From NCBI GenBank assembly GCA_963920635.1, contig OY987298.1:130085735-130149734 (forward strand): a DNA stretch of 64,000 bases. Reading direction: 5' to 3'. The DNA comes from Pseudeuparius sepicola (lineage: Eukaryota; Arthropoda; Insecta; Coleoptera; Anthribidae). Every line of letters begins with the position of its first letter. Within the stretch, counting starts at the first letter, position 1. The translations under genes were made by a program, and so were the position numbers. Under the pieces are notes generated by a model. It worked only from the letters and a program-made list of their open reading frames with translations. It was not told the origin of the DNA and did not search any database. Shown piece by piece: positions 1 to 10,521 of this stretch.

Positions 1-35
1 GTTTTCGGCTCTGACTTTAGATGTGACTCACCCTG
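1..35. repeat. Right end of a TA-flanked CAGGGTG-type foldback element
   Basis: The sequence GACTCACCCTG is followed by TATA at 36-39. This is the outward end typical of the CAGGGTG repeats that recur through this window, inserted at TA. The other end lies before the window start. Confidence 0.5.
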
Positions 36-492
36 TATATTATAGAAGTTATTACGATTTTGCTAATATGTTGGGTGTTTTTATTATTTTCGAATAACAT
101 TTTTCATCTCAACAGAAACGAAGCAATAATCAAGTTTATTGCTCTAGTGCCACGGACAACTCCAACTCGAAGATTTTCAATGAATATCTACATAACCGAC
201 TGTAAATTTTTACACACAATTTTATCAATTTCGTTTTGTTAGGGTTTCGGCGACAGACATACAACACAAAAAAATATTCTCTCTTACCTGGATCGCAAAG
301 ATCATGTGGAGTTATTCTCCTTTGCCAATGATCATACAGCTGTCTAGGCAAAATTGGGAAATTTTTTAATATTATTTTTGCATTGGCCTTTGCATATAAA
401 TAATGTACATTTATAGGCAAAAAGAGTCGATAATATTGGTCCCGTCATATCCTCAACAGCGCCGATATATCATTTTGATTCCCCAAGAACGA

Positions 493-630
493 TATTATAA
501 AAGAGGGCATTTTTGTGGCATATCAGGAAAAGGATAATCAGCAGTTGAAAAAAATCCTGGTCTAAGTGCAATTTTCCACTGATTATCATTTACCTGGTAT
601 GCCACAAAACCTCCCTCTTTATTTATAATA
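493..630. repeat. Short hairpin repeat (MITE-like)
   Basis: An imperfect inverted repeat folds almost end to end. The left arm carries AGAGGGCATTTTTGTGGCAT and GATAATCAGCAG. The right arm carries the complement, with ATGCCACAAAACCTCCCTCT. Arms are about 55 bp around a short loop. No reading frame is involved. It resembles a palindromic MITE; I did not identify a family or a target duplication. Confidence 0.6.
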
Positions 631-819
631 ACTATAGTTACAAAAATTCATCCGTGTTGTTAACGATATTATTGTTCGAAATTGAGAAAAATTCGCAAGT
701 ATAATCGCGTCAAGATGCCAAATACCAAGGTCTAAGAAATTACCTACATATGTTTACTTTTGTTTTTTAGTGCTTTTTTTTTAAATACATATTGCTTATT
801 GATATAATTATATTGTATA

Positions 820-2038
820 CAGGGTGTCCAACTTTAAAAGTGCACAAATCCGTAAAATCTTCATTTTTAAAGATAATCGCCTTAACTTTTTTTTGTTTGA
901 AAGGCCTTCAAAAACCGCTTCTTTTGACCCTCCTGCCATTTTCAAAATGCAAATCCAGAGCCGGCTGCGATATTTTTATACCCCCGATTTTCACGAAAAC
1001 CATTTAGCGATTTTTTTATTTAAAATCTGACCACACAGCGTTAATCAGAACATCCCAAAAACCCCATATACCAAATTTGAATAAAAAATATACAGGGAGT
1101 TCCATTCTGCAGGGTATCAAAATTGAGCAAAATAGGACTTTTAATGGCATCTGGAGAGTCAGGTGTGCCATGGAATCCCTTCAAAACACTTGAATGGTAA
1201 ACAGGACCACTGAAAATGTTGGTGTGAAAATATTTACTACAAAAACATACAGGGTATTTTTTTTCTGAGCCCTCTCAAAATTCTGAAATTTTATGAAACT
1301 TATACGGATCAAGAGTGCTCTGGAATCATGGAAAAATATTGATAAACACAAAAGTAATGAATTTCTTTACAAAATGCCAACTAACAAATAGAAACAATTT
1401 AAATTATTGGACCTTTCTCAACAAAGTCACTGTCTAAGATGATACATTTTCTGTGCGTTTCCTGTTGTGGCACACCAGCCAACCTTAACTGATATGGACT
1501 TACTGACTGGCAGGCTTCTGTATTTTTTAGCTTTAGTTCATTTATACTGTGTAGAGCGCTTTTGATATACTCGATTTTTGACCCGTATAAAGTATAAGGA
1601 CCCTCTGTATATTTTGTATTGGATCTTTGCACACCAACACCTTGAGTGGTCCTATTGACTATTCAACTGTTTTGAGGGGATTCCATGGCACACTGGGCTC
1701 TGCAGATGCCTTTAAAATTCATATTATGCTCAACTTTGACACCCTGCAGAATGGAACGCCCTGTATATTTTTTGTTCAAATTTGGTATATGGGGGTTTTG
1801 GGGTGTTTTGATTATCGCTGTGGGGTCATATTTTAAGTAAAAATAATATCGCTAAATGGTTTTCGTAAAAATCGGGGGTATAAAAAATCGGAGCCGGCCC
1901 TGCACTTGCATTTTCAAAAAGGCAGAAAGGCCAAAAGAAGCTGTTTTTGAAGGACTTTCAAACAAAAAAAAGTTTAGGCGATTTTCTCCAAAAATGAAGA
2001 TTTTACGGATTTGTACAGTTTTAGAGTTGGACACCCTG
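820..2038. mobile_element. Foldback TA-flanked element, 1.2 kb, CAGGGTGTCCAAC ends
   Basis: The element starts CAGGGTGTCCAAC and ends GTTGGACACCCTG, with TA on both sides (818-819 and 2039-2040). Each arm is about 400 bp. For example, the gtgccatggaatcccttcaaaac block near 1167 is mirrored near 1670-1690, and cacaccaacac near 1630 mirrors the block near 1230. Around 350 bp of unpaired sequence lies in the middle. TA duplication and end sequence fit a non-autonomous Tc1/mariner-type element; no transposase is present. A shorter relative lies at 47400-47771. Confidence 0.8.
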
Positions 2039-2142
2039 TATGTAAAATTGTAGTGTTTTAAACTTTAAGTACAAACCTTTGGCCTTTGAGTAGGTAATGG
2101 CAATGCAATCTACCTTTGGTAAATAGGAATAAGGAGGACCAG

Positions 2143-3479
2143 CAGTGGCGTTCCTAGATGTAAAGTAAGTAAAACATAAAACATCACTTAGGTACACTAG
2201 AAAAACAACCATTACAAATGCATACATAAAATTAAATAAATATTTTCTAAGAAAAAGAAACTAAAAATGTAAAAAGAATTAGGTTTACAAAGTAATAATA
2301 CAACTGAAAATAAATATATTTTGCATCGGAAAAGGAACATCCAGGTACTTGTAAAAATAAATAAAACATTTTCTTCTATAAATGAAACAGAAAAGTAAAA
2401 TATTTTTGAAATATTGGGGTTATCCCTTAGGTACAAGGCACACAAGATACAAGTTAAGCGAATAGTACTTTTCTGGCAAACGCTGATATTATATCACTGA
2501 TATTTATTGTATCAAGTAGGATATATTCAATGGAAATTATTGCTAAACCGTTTAATCTCTCATGGCTCATAGACCTTAGATAGTTTTTTTATAATTTTTA
2601 ATTTGGAAAATGATCTCTCCGCGAATGCTACGATAACTGGGGAGCACAAAAGTATTCGGAAGACTATTGCGGTGTTCGGAAAACTATTCGTGAGAGAATT
2701 TTTGAACAAGTACTCTAAAATAGTTCTTGGACTTGCAGTATATTCTGATGGAAGAAAGATATTTAAATTTTTTAGCTCACTATACAGGTCTGAATCGTCG
2801 AAATCCCCTACGAAATTTGCGGCCTATACTACCAACGTCACGCCGCGCCGCGCAGTTGCCACAGAGCAAAGACCATAATAGCAGAGCATATATAAAACAA
2901 CCAGCAGTATAACTTACTCTTGAGAAATCATCCGCAAATTCAATGACCTTGAGCCATATTGGTGGAATAGAAGTCAGAGGTGTAGTCGGGAAAAACAATT
3001 CAGAAATACAGAGTAGTATTAGTAAAGTATATAGTGTGTGGTAAGCACAAGCAGCTTTTACTCCTTCCTGGGATTCTTTGTTTAAAGATACTAGCAAAAA
3101 GAACAATTTACAAAAAAGCACACTCCACGGCACTGTAATATCTCTCATACAGCCAATAAAGAACTGCCCAATCGCTGCATCAATTTGACAGAATCTATTC
3201 GCACATGGCGGCTGCGCGAACAGGTGCGCAGAATTTTCCCGCCATGGGGAGTAATAGTGCTGGTTGTTTTATATGCTCTGATAATAGAGGTATATAGTGC
3301 CGACTGCCGACGGCCGATGGGTTACGGGTTCATATCAATATGGTGTTCTCTTTTTGAGGGCGAATGCAGTAATGTAGAGACTTACTACCTTTTTTCCGAA
3401 AAAATATTTTTTCGCCACGGAAGGGCGGCCTGTGCCCCCCTGCGATGCAGACCCCTGCTGCCGGGTCAGCTCGCCCCTG
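2143..3479 (-). mobile_element. hAT element relic with transposase C-terminus
   Basis: The left end CAGTGGCGTTC and the right end (reverse strand CAGGGGCGAGC) match at 8 of the first 10 bases and fit hAT termini. The flanks are AGGACCAG on the left and GGGACCAG or GGACCAGG on the right, a near-match offset by about one base, so the boundary is tentative. The inside holds a hAT transposase C-terminal segment on the minus strand (2454-2823). 2930-3480 holds no frame I recognise. Confidence 0.55.
2454..2823 (-). pseudogene. hAT transposase C-terminal (dimerisation) fragment, frameshifted
   Basis: Read on the minus strand with no in-frame ATG, the segment opens after an AG (possible splice acceptor just above 2823). 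It gives a stretch with ELKNLNIFLPSE, then FPNTAIVFRILLCSPVIVA, AERSFSKLKIIK and, one frame over, MSHERLNGLAIISIE and a stop at 2454-2456. The AERSFSKLK...RLNGLAIISIE block is the hallmark of the hAT C-terminal dimerisation region. The frame change falls at a seven-base T run (2584-2590), so a single homopolymer indel explains it; a sequencing error is also possible. The catalytic core is not seen, so this copy is inactive or partial. Confidence 0.75.
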
Positions 3480-3487
3480 GGACCAGG

Positions 3488-4030
3488 ACCATCAATCTCT
3501 GTGTTATAAAATTGTCCCTCAAAACTGTTAAATTAAGATGGCGCTGCTGTTGTCCCCGGGTACCAAATCTACACTCCGAACATTGATACTTTCCACTCTG
3601 CTAGAGATGTGTCAATCATGAATCACTGTGATTCGATCACTTTAAAGTATCGATTGACCGAATCTCAACATATCGAAACGATCCAATCATAAAGCAGTCG
3701 CCAGTCGGTTATTACCGACACTCCACAGTCCACACATCGAACGGCCGACGATCTAACGAACTAAGACCGAATTAAATGATTCGATATTTTTTGAAATCGG
3801 TCACCGATCGATTTGGTCGTAGTAAAATGAACGAATTACCCATATCTACTACAACCGCTAAGTTCGGGTCATACCCGGGGAGAACACGAGCGCTATCCTT
3901 ATAGACGACAGTTTTTGAGCCGAACACCCATATAAGATGGTGCTCCTTACCTCTAGCCTCCATGGTTCTGGTCGGTTAAAGATTAAAGAAGATGTAAGGT
4001 TGTTACACTCTTAAGTGAGACAATCTGAAT
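3488..4030. other. Non-coding stretch with ATCGAT-rich repeats
   Basis: About 3600-3830 is rich in degenerate gattcgatc/atcgat words, and 3840-3970 contains a moderately GC-rich block. No convincing reading frame, RNA gene or terminal repeat was found. It could be a decayed LTR or other transposon fragment. Confidence 0.3.
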
Positions 4031-4033
4031 ATA

Positions 4034-4060
4034 CAGGGTGTAACTTTGATAGGTACAAAT
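4034..4060. repeat. Lone left end of a CAGGGTG-type element
   Basis: TA at 4032-4033 is followed by CAGGGTGTAACTTTGATAGG. No matching inverted end was found before the Penelope-like element at 4237, so the element is truncated or was interrupted. Confidence 0.4.
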
Positions 4061-4236
4061 ATTTTAACCATCAGATACTTGGTTTATATTAGTTTTACTG
4101 CTCAATTATAAGTTGTTAGTTACAGCTTGCAGCATCTACATTTTGACTGTTTTTGTATATCCAAGACTCAAAAATATTTTTTCTCGATAACTTTACTATT
4201 TTTGGGATCTAAAAAAATAGGTATCAATTTATTTTT

Positions 4237-4530
4237 TTTAGTTGTAGGTACGTTTTCTGCTTATGGGGACAATGCACAAATGATCAATTAAACTACGCAA
4301 ATCATTAGCTGACGTTTCGACTATATTGGCTTTAGTCTTGTTCAGAGCACTACAATAAAATCAACAATAATAGTTTTTACAGATTAAAACAGTACGTGAA
4401 TACATTATCACTTTAGAAACTGGTACATACAATTACAAAATACATAAGCCATACAAACAAAAGTAAAACATAAGTAAAGTCATTGTTGACAGATTGAAAC
4501 TCACCTGATTCTAACAGTTTAAAATTTGTC
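4237..4530 (-). repeat. Downstream pseudo-LTR of the Penelope-like element
   Basis: This is a near-identical direct copy of 7235-7524, sharing the blocks ctgcttatggggacaatg and agctgacgtttcgactatat and the end tctaacagtttaaaattt. It differs at scattered bases, including one inside the hammerhead core. Confidence 0.85.
4298..4352 (-). ncRNA. Hammerhead ribozyme-like motif, core damaged
   Basis: On the minus strand the motif has GACTA...TAGTC as stem II followed by GAAACGTC. The first conserved core box reads CTGAACA instead of CTGANGA. The conserved G is therefore changed, and self-cleavage would be expected to be lost. The intact version is in the other pseudo-LTR at 7290-7345. Confidence 0.5.
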
Positions 4531-4722
4531 TGGTTACTATCATCATTAGAACATAATGATTTGTCATAATGAAAAGGACATTCCAACAATTATGTATATA
4601 TATAATAATTTTTAGGTGATTAACTAAGGCATGCAGAAATTAGAATAAAGTCGAAACGCTATTTTTATAGATTTTTCGTTCCTGTAAATGTTTCATTGTT
4701 TGCCATTTCTTTGGTTCATGCT

Positions 4723-5382
4723 TTATACCGGATGGATTTTTTGGATCAAATTGGAGTATACTGAACTGAGGTTGGATGTGTCCGTTCTAAGATTTATAGA
4801 ATTAGGGTGTTCCTTTATGTACAGCATTTCGGATATTAATCGTTTCGGTAAATTTTGTTCTCTATCTAAAATTGTAATATTTACAAAATCAAATTTATGT
4901 CCTGTTTGAAAGTGATGTGCCGATAATGCTGTTTTATTATTTTTGTTAATGTTTACTGGACTACAGTCATATTTGTGGTTATACAGTCTTTTCCCAACTT
5001 TTTGTTTTGTTTGTCCGACATAACAACCATCACAACTTAGACAATTTATTTTATATACGATACATGACTCTTCAAGTAATTCTGTAGGACTTTTAAGTTT
5101 GGAAAATAGTTTGTTGACGGTTTTTTGGCAATAGAAAACTATTTGTATGTTGTTATTTAGGATATGTCTCAATCTATTGTTTAATCCAGGAATATTGGGA
5201 ATTTTCATGTATATTTTAGCGTTTTGAGGGTTATTTATTTCGTCAATTCGGTTGGTATCACAGTAAAGTATTCTATTTATTATATTTTTGGGGTAATTAT
5301 TCTGAATTGCTATTGTCTTAATTTTGTTAAAGTTTTTCTTCCGGCACTTTTGATCGCTGAGTTGTTCAACTCTATAAATCAT
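4723..5382 (-). pseudogene. GIY-YIG endonuclease C-terminal part of a Penelope-like protein
   Basis: A 219-residue open frame ends at 4723. Around residues 105-130 it has a Cys pair (CLSCDGC) immediately followed by YVGQTKQKVGKRLYNHK. This matches the GIY-YIG nuclease fold: YVG stands in the GIY/YIG strand position, with the conserved Arg and His-rich helix after it. An HHFQTGH segment follows and fits the distal part of the domain. In Penelope-like elements this domain nicks target DNA for reverse transcription. The frame is the best preserved part of the element and has lost its in-frame link to the polymerase upstream. Confidence 0.85.
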
Positions 5383-5440
5383 ACTTTTTATCGTTGCCAG
5401 TTTTTGCTGTAGGGGATGTGAGGAACGGTAGTTAAGTATT

Positions 5441-6191
5441 CTACCAGAACTTGTAACTTGTGGGTTTCTGGTACCAATCTAGAAGTAATTTATTATTTTC
5501 TCTAACAAAAAGAATGTCTAAGAACGGAATTTTTTTATCAGATTCTAGTTCTAAAGTGAATTTTAATGAATCACAATATGAATTGAAGGCAGTGAGGAGA
5601 GCTCCCTCTTCACCTTTTCTCACACATATCATCTACGTAGCAAAAAAGAAAGGTAGCTGAAATGGTAAATTTTCTAATACATTGCATATTAGGTCATGTA
5701 GTACCAAATTAGCTGAAATAGGTGAAGATGGGTTGCCCATCGCAGTGCCATATATTTGACTGTAAAATTTATTTTGGTATTGGAAATAACTGGATTCGAA
5801 AAAGGAAGGAAACTATATTTTGGAAGTTGTTAAAATCTATCTCGGTATGTTGTTTAACATCATCCCAGTGTTTACCGATTGCACTTAAAACAAGAGGTTT
5901 TGTCACATTGGTAAATAATGAAACAACATCCAGTGAAATAAGAATGTGATCTTCTGGAATGGCCACATCCATAATTCTTCTCGACATATCAAATGAGTTT
6001 TTTAAAGTAAATTTAAATAGTGGAGTTAAATTATTTAAGATATCAGAAATAAATTTCGATAGAAAGTAAGTAGGTGTTTGGACACATGAGACAATTGGCC
6101 TTAACGGTAGATTGTTTTTATGGACTTTGGGTAGTCCATAAATTTTAGGTGGTTTAGCATTCAGAATAGTTAATTTTTTTGCCCTTGTCAC
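5441..6191 (-). pseudogene. Penelope-like reverse transcriptase, broken
   Basis: Two frames on the minus strand. Codons within 5769-6191 give PPKIYGLPKVHK, LRPIVS and ISLDVVSLFTNV, which match finger and palm motifs of the Penelope RT; the D of SLDVVSLF is the first catalytic aspartate. The YVDD catalytic motif lies at 5628-5639 but in a different frame from the following piece (5441-5632). That piece carries the thumb-side motif with FTLELESDKKIPFLDILF and YQKPT. At least two frameshifts therefore separate the parts. The RT would copy element RNA at a GIY-YIG nick if intact; here it cannot be made. Confidence 0.85.
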
Positions 6192-6319
6192 ATCAATAAT
6201 GTTTTTTTTGGGTCAAGTTTTTAATGATATTATTATTACATGTTTGAAATTTATTTATAGGGTTTCTTTCTAATTCTTTGTAGATAGTTTGATCTGATAG
6301 AAGGGATGTCATTTTTTCA

Positions 6320-7168
6320 TTATACGTTTGTCTTTCCAACAAAAGTTGCATTTCCTTTGTCTGATCTAGTCAAAATAAGGTTGTCATTGTTTTTTAAAAA
6401 AGTCTTAGTCTTGTGAAACAATTTGTTAAAATGAGTTTGTCTAGTTCTGTTATTAAGAGAATGAATGTGATTTGTAATAGCATTCGTAGACTCTCCTCTT
6501 AAAACATGTTTATCGATGTTTTCAGATTGTTGTTGGATACAATGTTCGACATCTTTGAGAAGGGACGTTAAATGTAAGTCATTTTTATTGTATTCTATCG
6601 CGAATTCTGGTCCTAAGGAAATGAAGTTCGCTATTTCTTCAGGAACCACTGTATTAGAAAAATTATGTAACCAATTTTTCTTATGGTCAAATGAATCAAA
6701 ATTAGGTTGTTGGTTATGTCTTTTCAAGTTATTTAATTTTTTAATTTTGAATTTTATATTGATAAATATTTTGTAATATGTTTTTGAATTAAGGAAAGGA
6801 ATTTGGTCAATAAATCTGTTGATAAAATGGGGCGTATAGAGTTAATTTTTTTGGTTAATGTTTTCCTTAGAGATTCAATCTGCCAGTGAGTTATACATAT
6901 TTATTTCTATATTAAGTATACTAATTCTAAATTTTTTGGTGACGAGATCTAATTTACTTATATATGGATGTTTTCCAGCTTCAAGTAAGTATGTACATTT
7001 TATGTTCTGCACAATATGGTCAGAAAAAAGGCTGTTATTCTTGCATTGTAACAGGAACAGTTTTCTGTTTTCAAATCTTGCCAACTTTTCTTTTAAGTTT
7101 GATATACGTCTTAATTCTAATTTTACCTCGTAGCCGTAGTTGATAGTTATTGTACCGAGTAAACTCAT
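6320..7168 (-). pseudogene. N-terminal region of the Penelope-like protein, broken
   Basis: Two frames (6875-7168 and 6320-6727) precede the reverse transcriptase in the same orientation. The second contains NFSNTVVPEEIANFISLGPEF and TRSDKGNA, typical of the segment just upstream of the RT fingers in Penelope proteins. The first begins at an ATG (MSLLGTITINYG) about 65 bp inside the upstream pseudo-LTR boundary and is a plausible native start. The two are out of frame with one another. Confidence 0.7.
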
Positions 7169-7234
7169 GATCGATGTTGGATATGTGCAATAGGTAACTA
7201 TGTGGTGGTTGAATTTAGTCCTCGACTATAGAGT

Positions 7235-7524
7235 TTTAGTTGTAGGTTTTCTGCTTATGGGGACAATGGAAAAATGATCAATTAAACTACGCAAATCATT
7301 AGCTGACGTTTCGACTATATTGGCTTTAGTCTTCTTCAGAGCACTACAATAAAATCAACAATAATAGTTTTTACAGATTAAAACAGTGCGTGAATACATT
7401 ATCACTTTAGAAACTGGTACATACAATTACAAAATACATAAGCCATACAAACAAAAGTAAAACATAAGTAAAATCATTGTTGACAGATTGAAACTCACCT
7501 AATTCTAACAGTTTAAAATTTTTC
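7235..7524 (-). repeat. Upstream pseudo-LTR of the Penelope-like element
   Basis: Direct repeat partner of 4237-4530. It lies upstream of the coding pieces in minus-strand orientation and contains the better-preserved hammerhead-like motif. Confidence 0.85.
7290..7345 (-). ncRNA. Hammerhead ribozyme-like motif, core intact
   Basis: On the minus strand CTGAAGA (fits CTGANGA) is followed by stem II GACTA/TAGTC with a short loop, then GAAACGTC. An ACG...CGT pair around TCAGCTAATGATTTG could form a short stem III. Stem I pairing is weak by eye. Hammerheads with this arrangement are known in Penelope-like elements, which raises the likelihood. Confidence 0.6.
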
Positions 7525-7689
7525 TAAAAGCGCTCTTTCTAGAAGTGTATACCTAATTCTAGAAAACAATATTAAACATTAACATTTTTTTTCATAAATT
7601 ATGTTTTTTCAAAGAAATATCTCTTTAAATAATAGTATAATTCATACACCAAAATTGGATTTATTTGATAAATTGGTTGGATAAAACGT

Positions 7690-7835
7690 TTTTTCATTTC
7701 TCGATTTCGAAAAGTCTCGAAACCTTTTTCTAGATCTTGTCTCGACAAAAAAATGCAGTCTTGTCTCGATCTCGCCTCGAAATCGAGACGAGACGAGACG
7801 AGAAATCTCGAATTTCGAGAGTCTCGTGAAACCCC
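7690..7835. repeat. TCTCG/CGAGA-rich simple repeat
   Basis: The segment is built from degenerate tctcg and cgaga words (for example cgagacgagacgagacgag near 7783) that can pair with each other. It gives long chance frames rich in Arg, Ser and Phe. No coding role is supported. Confidence 0.5.
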
Positions 7836-7919
7836 ACACTGTTTGTCAACCTTAAGCCCTGAATACACGTGCGCCTCGTCATTTCCGCAAATCAACGCCC
7901 CAAATTATGAGTTCCGATA

Positions 7920-8170
7920 AGCGAATTATAATCCCCAGCTTGGCGGACTGAGCGTAACGCAAACTAATGCTGTAGTGGAGCAATTAAAGAATTAACCGCG
8001 AATTATTGCAGACTTGGCGAGGCGCGGCCCGCTCTGCGGATATACAGCGAGCGTTGATTAAACATTAGCATTCGAAATTAATTTCGATCGCGGGACGCCG
8101 AGTTTAAAATAACACCCGGCGAATTTCGTTATCCGCCCCACGGGCATTGATTGCCCGCCGATTGTGGAGA
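7920..8170. other. GC-richer island 1
   Basis: This block is clearly richer in G+C and CpG than its surroundings, with cggcccgctctgcgg, cgatcgcgggacgccgag and ttatccgccccacgggc. No sustained frame. It resembles the other islands in the window and may be conserved non-coding or regulatory DNA. Confidence 0.35.
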
Positions 8171-8199
8171 GCTTGGATACAGCATGGAAGTCAATGTCT

Positions 8200-9119
8200 A
8201 ATCCAACATTCAATCGAGATGAAAGTATAGTTATTTTTAACTCCTTAACTTTTTAAATTTTTGACCTTGAAAAGAAATGCCAAATAAAAAAGTTGTTAGT
8301 TAGTTCCAACATAGCCATTTGAATGCAGATGCCACCCAGATGTAGAGGTCACGCTCATGGAAATAATTTAACAACATAATCTAGCAACATAAATAAATAT
8401 CATGCACTTTTAACAATGTTGGTTTTTAAATAGCAAAAACCTCCTGTATATTTTCTATTTTTTAAATCTACCTATTTGTGCGATTCTAGCGATATATAGA
8501 TGTTATATATTTGGTAGATATTCGACTTTGCAACTTTCAATTTCTCGCTTTTGATGGCTACTCTCTCGAAAATAAAACCTTTGCGGGTGCGAGTATACTT
8601 TATATAAAAGAAAATATTACAATCGAATTTAAAATGTGGCTACATTTACCCATGCTTATAAAAAATAAAGTAAAATAAAAAAATAAAGTAAAGTACCTAA
8701 TTAATATTTAAAAAAATCAAAAAAGTAAAATTTGAAAAATTACGGAAGAAATATACAAAGTCCATTTAATATTTAATTGGGTTTTTCGCCACAACATGAA
8801 TCAAACTGAAAGAAAGACAGCTTTTTCAAGTTACCTGGAAAATTCATAAATGCCTGACATTGTCGTTTGTTGTTGAAGTTATTTTTTGCGTTAGTGTTCA
8901 AAGCTTCGTTCTTTTAAATAGTTGAACTTCATTGCCTTGGTGCACAAATGACTACATATTTTTGAAACTAGAAAGTTTAAATTTGCTATAGGTGCGGTTA
9001 TGGAGCGCTATAAGAACTCCGTAGGTGCGGTCATACAATAAAGCTAACTTGTGTTAATTTTGTGGTTTCATCTGATTATTTATTATATTGATAAGTTACT
9101 TGATATACGTTTATTAGGA
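8200..9119. other. AT-rich stretch with no recognisable gene
   Basis: There is no convincing reading frame, terminal repeat or RNA gene. A near-duplicate word, aggtgcggt(t/c)at, occurs twice around 8990-9035. Confidence 0.4.
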
Positions 9120-9280
9120 GTTAATTTTGGAGTTATAACAGCTATTTTGTGAAACATTTTGTCGATTTCAACGCAAAAGGTTAATTTTATCGTTATGGAA
9201 CAAGAGTATACTTTTTTTTGCACTAAAATGATGAACCTGCAAGACCAAAAAGATAAACCCAAAATGTTATGAGTGTAAAA
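9120..9280. repeat. Fragment related to the foldback element at 18624-19673
   Basis: The segment with cgatttcaacgcaaaaggtt, gaacaagagtata and atgaacctgcaagacc closely follows the right arm of the 18.6-19.7 kb element (around 19265-19385). It lacks the terminal CAGGGTGTCCC, so it is a truncated copy. Confidence 0.65.
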
Positions 9281-9443
9281 CCACTAAAACCCATTGTGCT
9301 ATCCCCTGCGCCTCTGAGCGATGGGAATAAATTGTTTCTACATGAAGTTCTTGCACTTCAGTGACTTAAGGACTGCACCAAGTTTCATTTACGTTACATA
9401 ATGTTTGTAGAATTTATTGTGAAAAATATGTTCTCAAACTGTA

Positions 9444-9916
9444 CAGGGTGTTCCCGTATATTTTGACCCACCCCTAGAGGCTATATTTTTCGAGTTAGAA
9501 AAAATTACTTAAATGAAAGTTGTAGGATTTTTTCTGAACCGCTAGGATCTGTTACTAGATAAAACAAATGAGCATCGCAAATTTATGAAAAAATATAAAC
9601 TTACTTTTTTAATGGAACACCCTGTATATTTGTGGATTTTTGAATTGCACGCATTTTTCCGATTCCAACAATATAAATATGTTATATGTTTGCTCTAAGC
9701 ATTCGCATGATATTACAAATGGCAGATAAATACGATCTTTATATTTAATCAAGGTTGCCATGGAAAAACATTTTAACTTAGGCAAGGGCATTCCTGTCAA
9801 TCCATTATTTTTGGGACAATACACCTTGGTACCCTACAACTTTTATTTAAGTCATTTATTTCTAACTCGAAAAATAGAGGCTCTAGGGGTGGGTCAAAAT
9901 ATACGGGAACACCCTG
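9444..9916. mobile_element. TA-flanked foldback MITE, CAGGGTGTTCCCG ends
   Basis: The ends CAGGGTGTTCCCGTATATTT and its reverse complement are flanked by TA at 9442-9443 and 9917-9918. The terminal repeats are about 80 bp (gacccacccctagaggct is mirrored as gcctctaggggtgggtc). The 473-bp element has no transposase frame. An internal aacaccctgtata near 9617 suggests an older nested end. Confidence 0.85.
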
Positions 9917-9918
9917 TA

Positions 9919-10521
9919 CGTTTATTACCCTGTTACTTTCTTGTTATGCATTTTCGGACCCATGTTTTATTAAACTTTTTGCTCAAAATAACATTTTAAC
10001 CTGCCACATTACGTTGGCACCATAATTTATAAACACCCTATATGTATATGTAAAAATGTTTCCCTTAAAGAGATACAGGATATTACCGTTGAATCTCAAC
10101 AATAGGTTTTTGGTTATATTTTTTATTATTGTTTATAATAAAAATAATTTGACTACTTGCTTCTCAAAATCAAATGAAAATCGCGCGGGGAGATATGATC
10201 CCCCAAATTTTTCTGGGGTAAGTCTATTGAGTCTGGGAAACATGTATGTTTATAATGTTTAATTTCCCTAATTTTTAAGTATCTGTAAACGTAAACTTGT
10301 ATTAACATGCATTGTTTTCGAGATAAATCAGGTTTTTAGGATGCGTGACGTCATTGAGATAATTCTAAAGGAAAATAAAATAGCAAAAAGGCTATAGAAG
10401 ACAAGACAAAATCTTTTATATAGGTAAAGCATGTGCTACAAAATTCTTCCTAGAAAAGATAAAAGGTCTTAAAAAATCACTCCTCATATTTTTGATAGGA
10501 ACTATTTTGGATTGTTTCGGG
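9919..10521. other. No recognisable gene
   Basis: AT-rich sequence with no supported frame or repeat boundary. A small ccccaaatttttctgggg hairpin lies near 10201. Confidence 0.4.

Larger units (their letters stand above)
4237..7524 (-). mobile_element. Penelope-like retroelement (decayed)
   Basis: Two direct repeats of about 290 bp (4237-4530 and 7235-7524) flank broken frames. In order on the minus strand, these give a helix-rich N-terminal piece, reverse transcriptase pieces and a C-terminal GIY-YIG endonuclease. This order with flanking pseudo-LTRs is specific to Penelope-like elements. Both repeats also carry a hammerhead-like motif on the same strand, as known for this class. Several frameshifts and stops make this copy inactive. 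No target-site duplication was identified. Confidence 0.9.
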
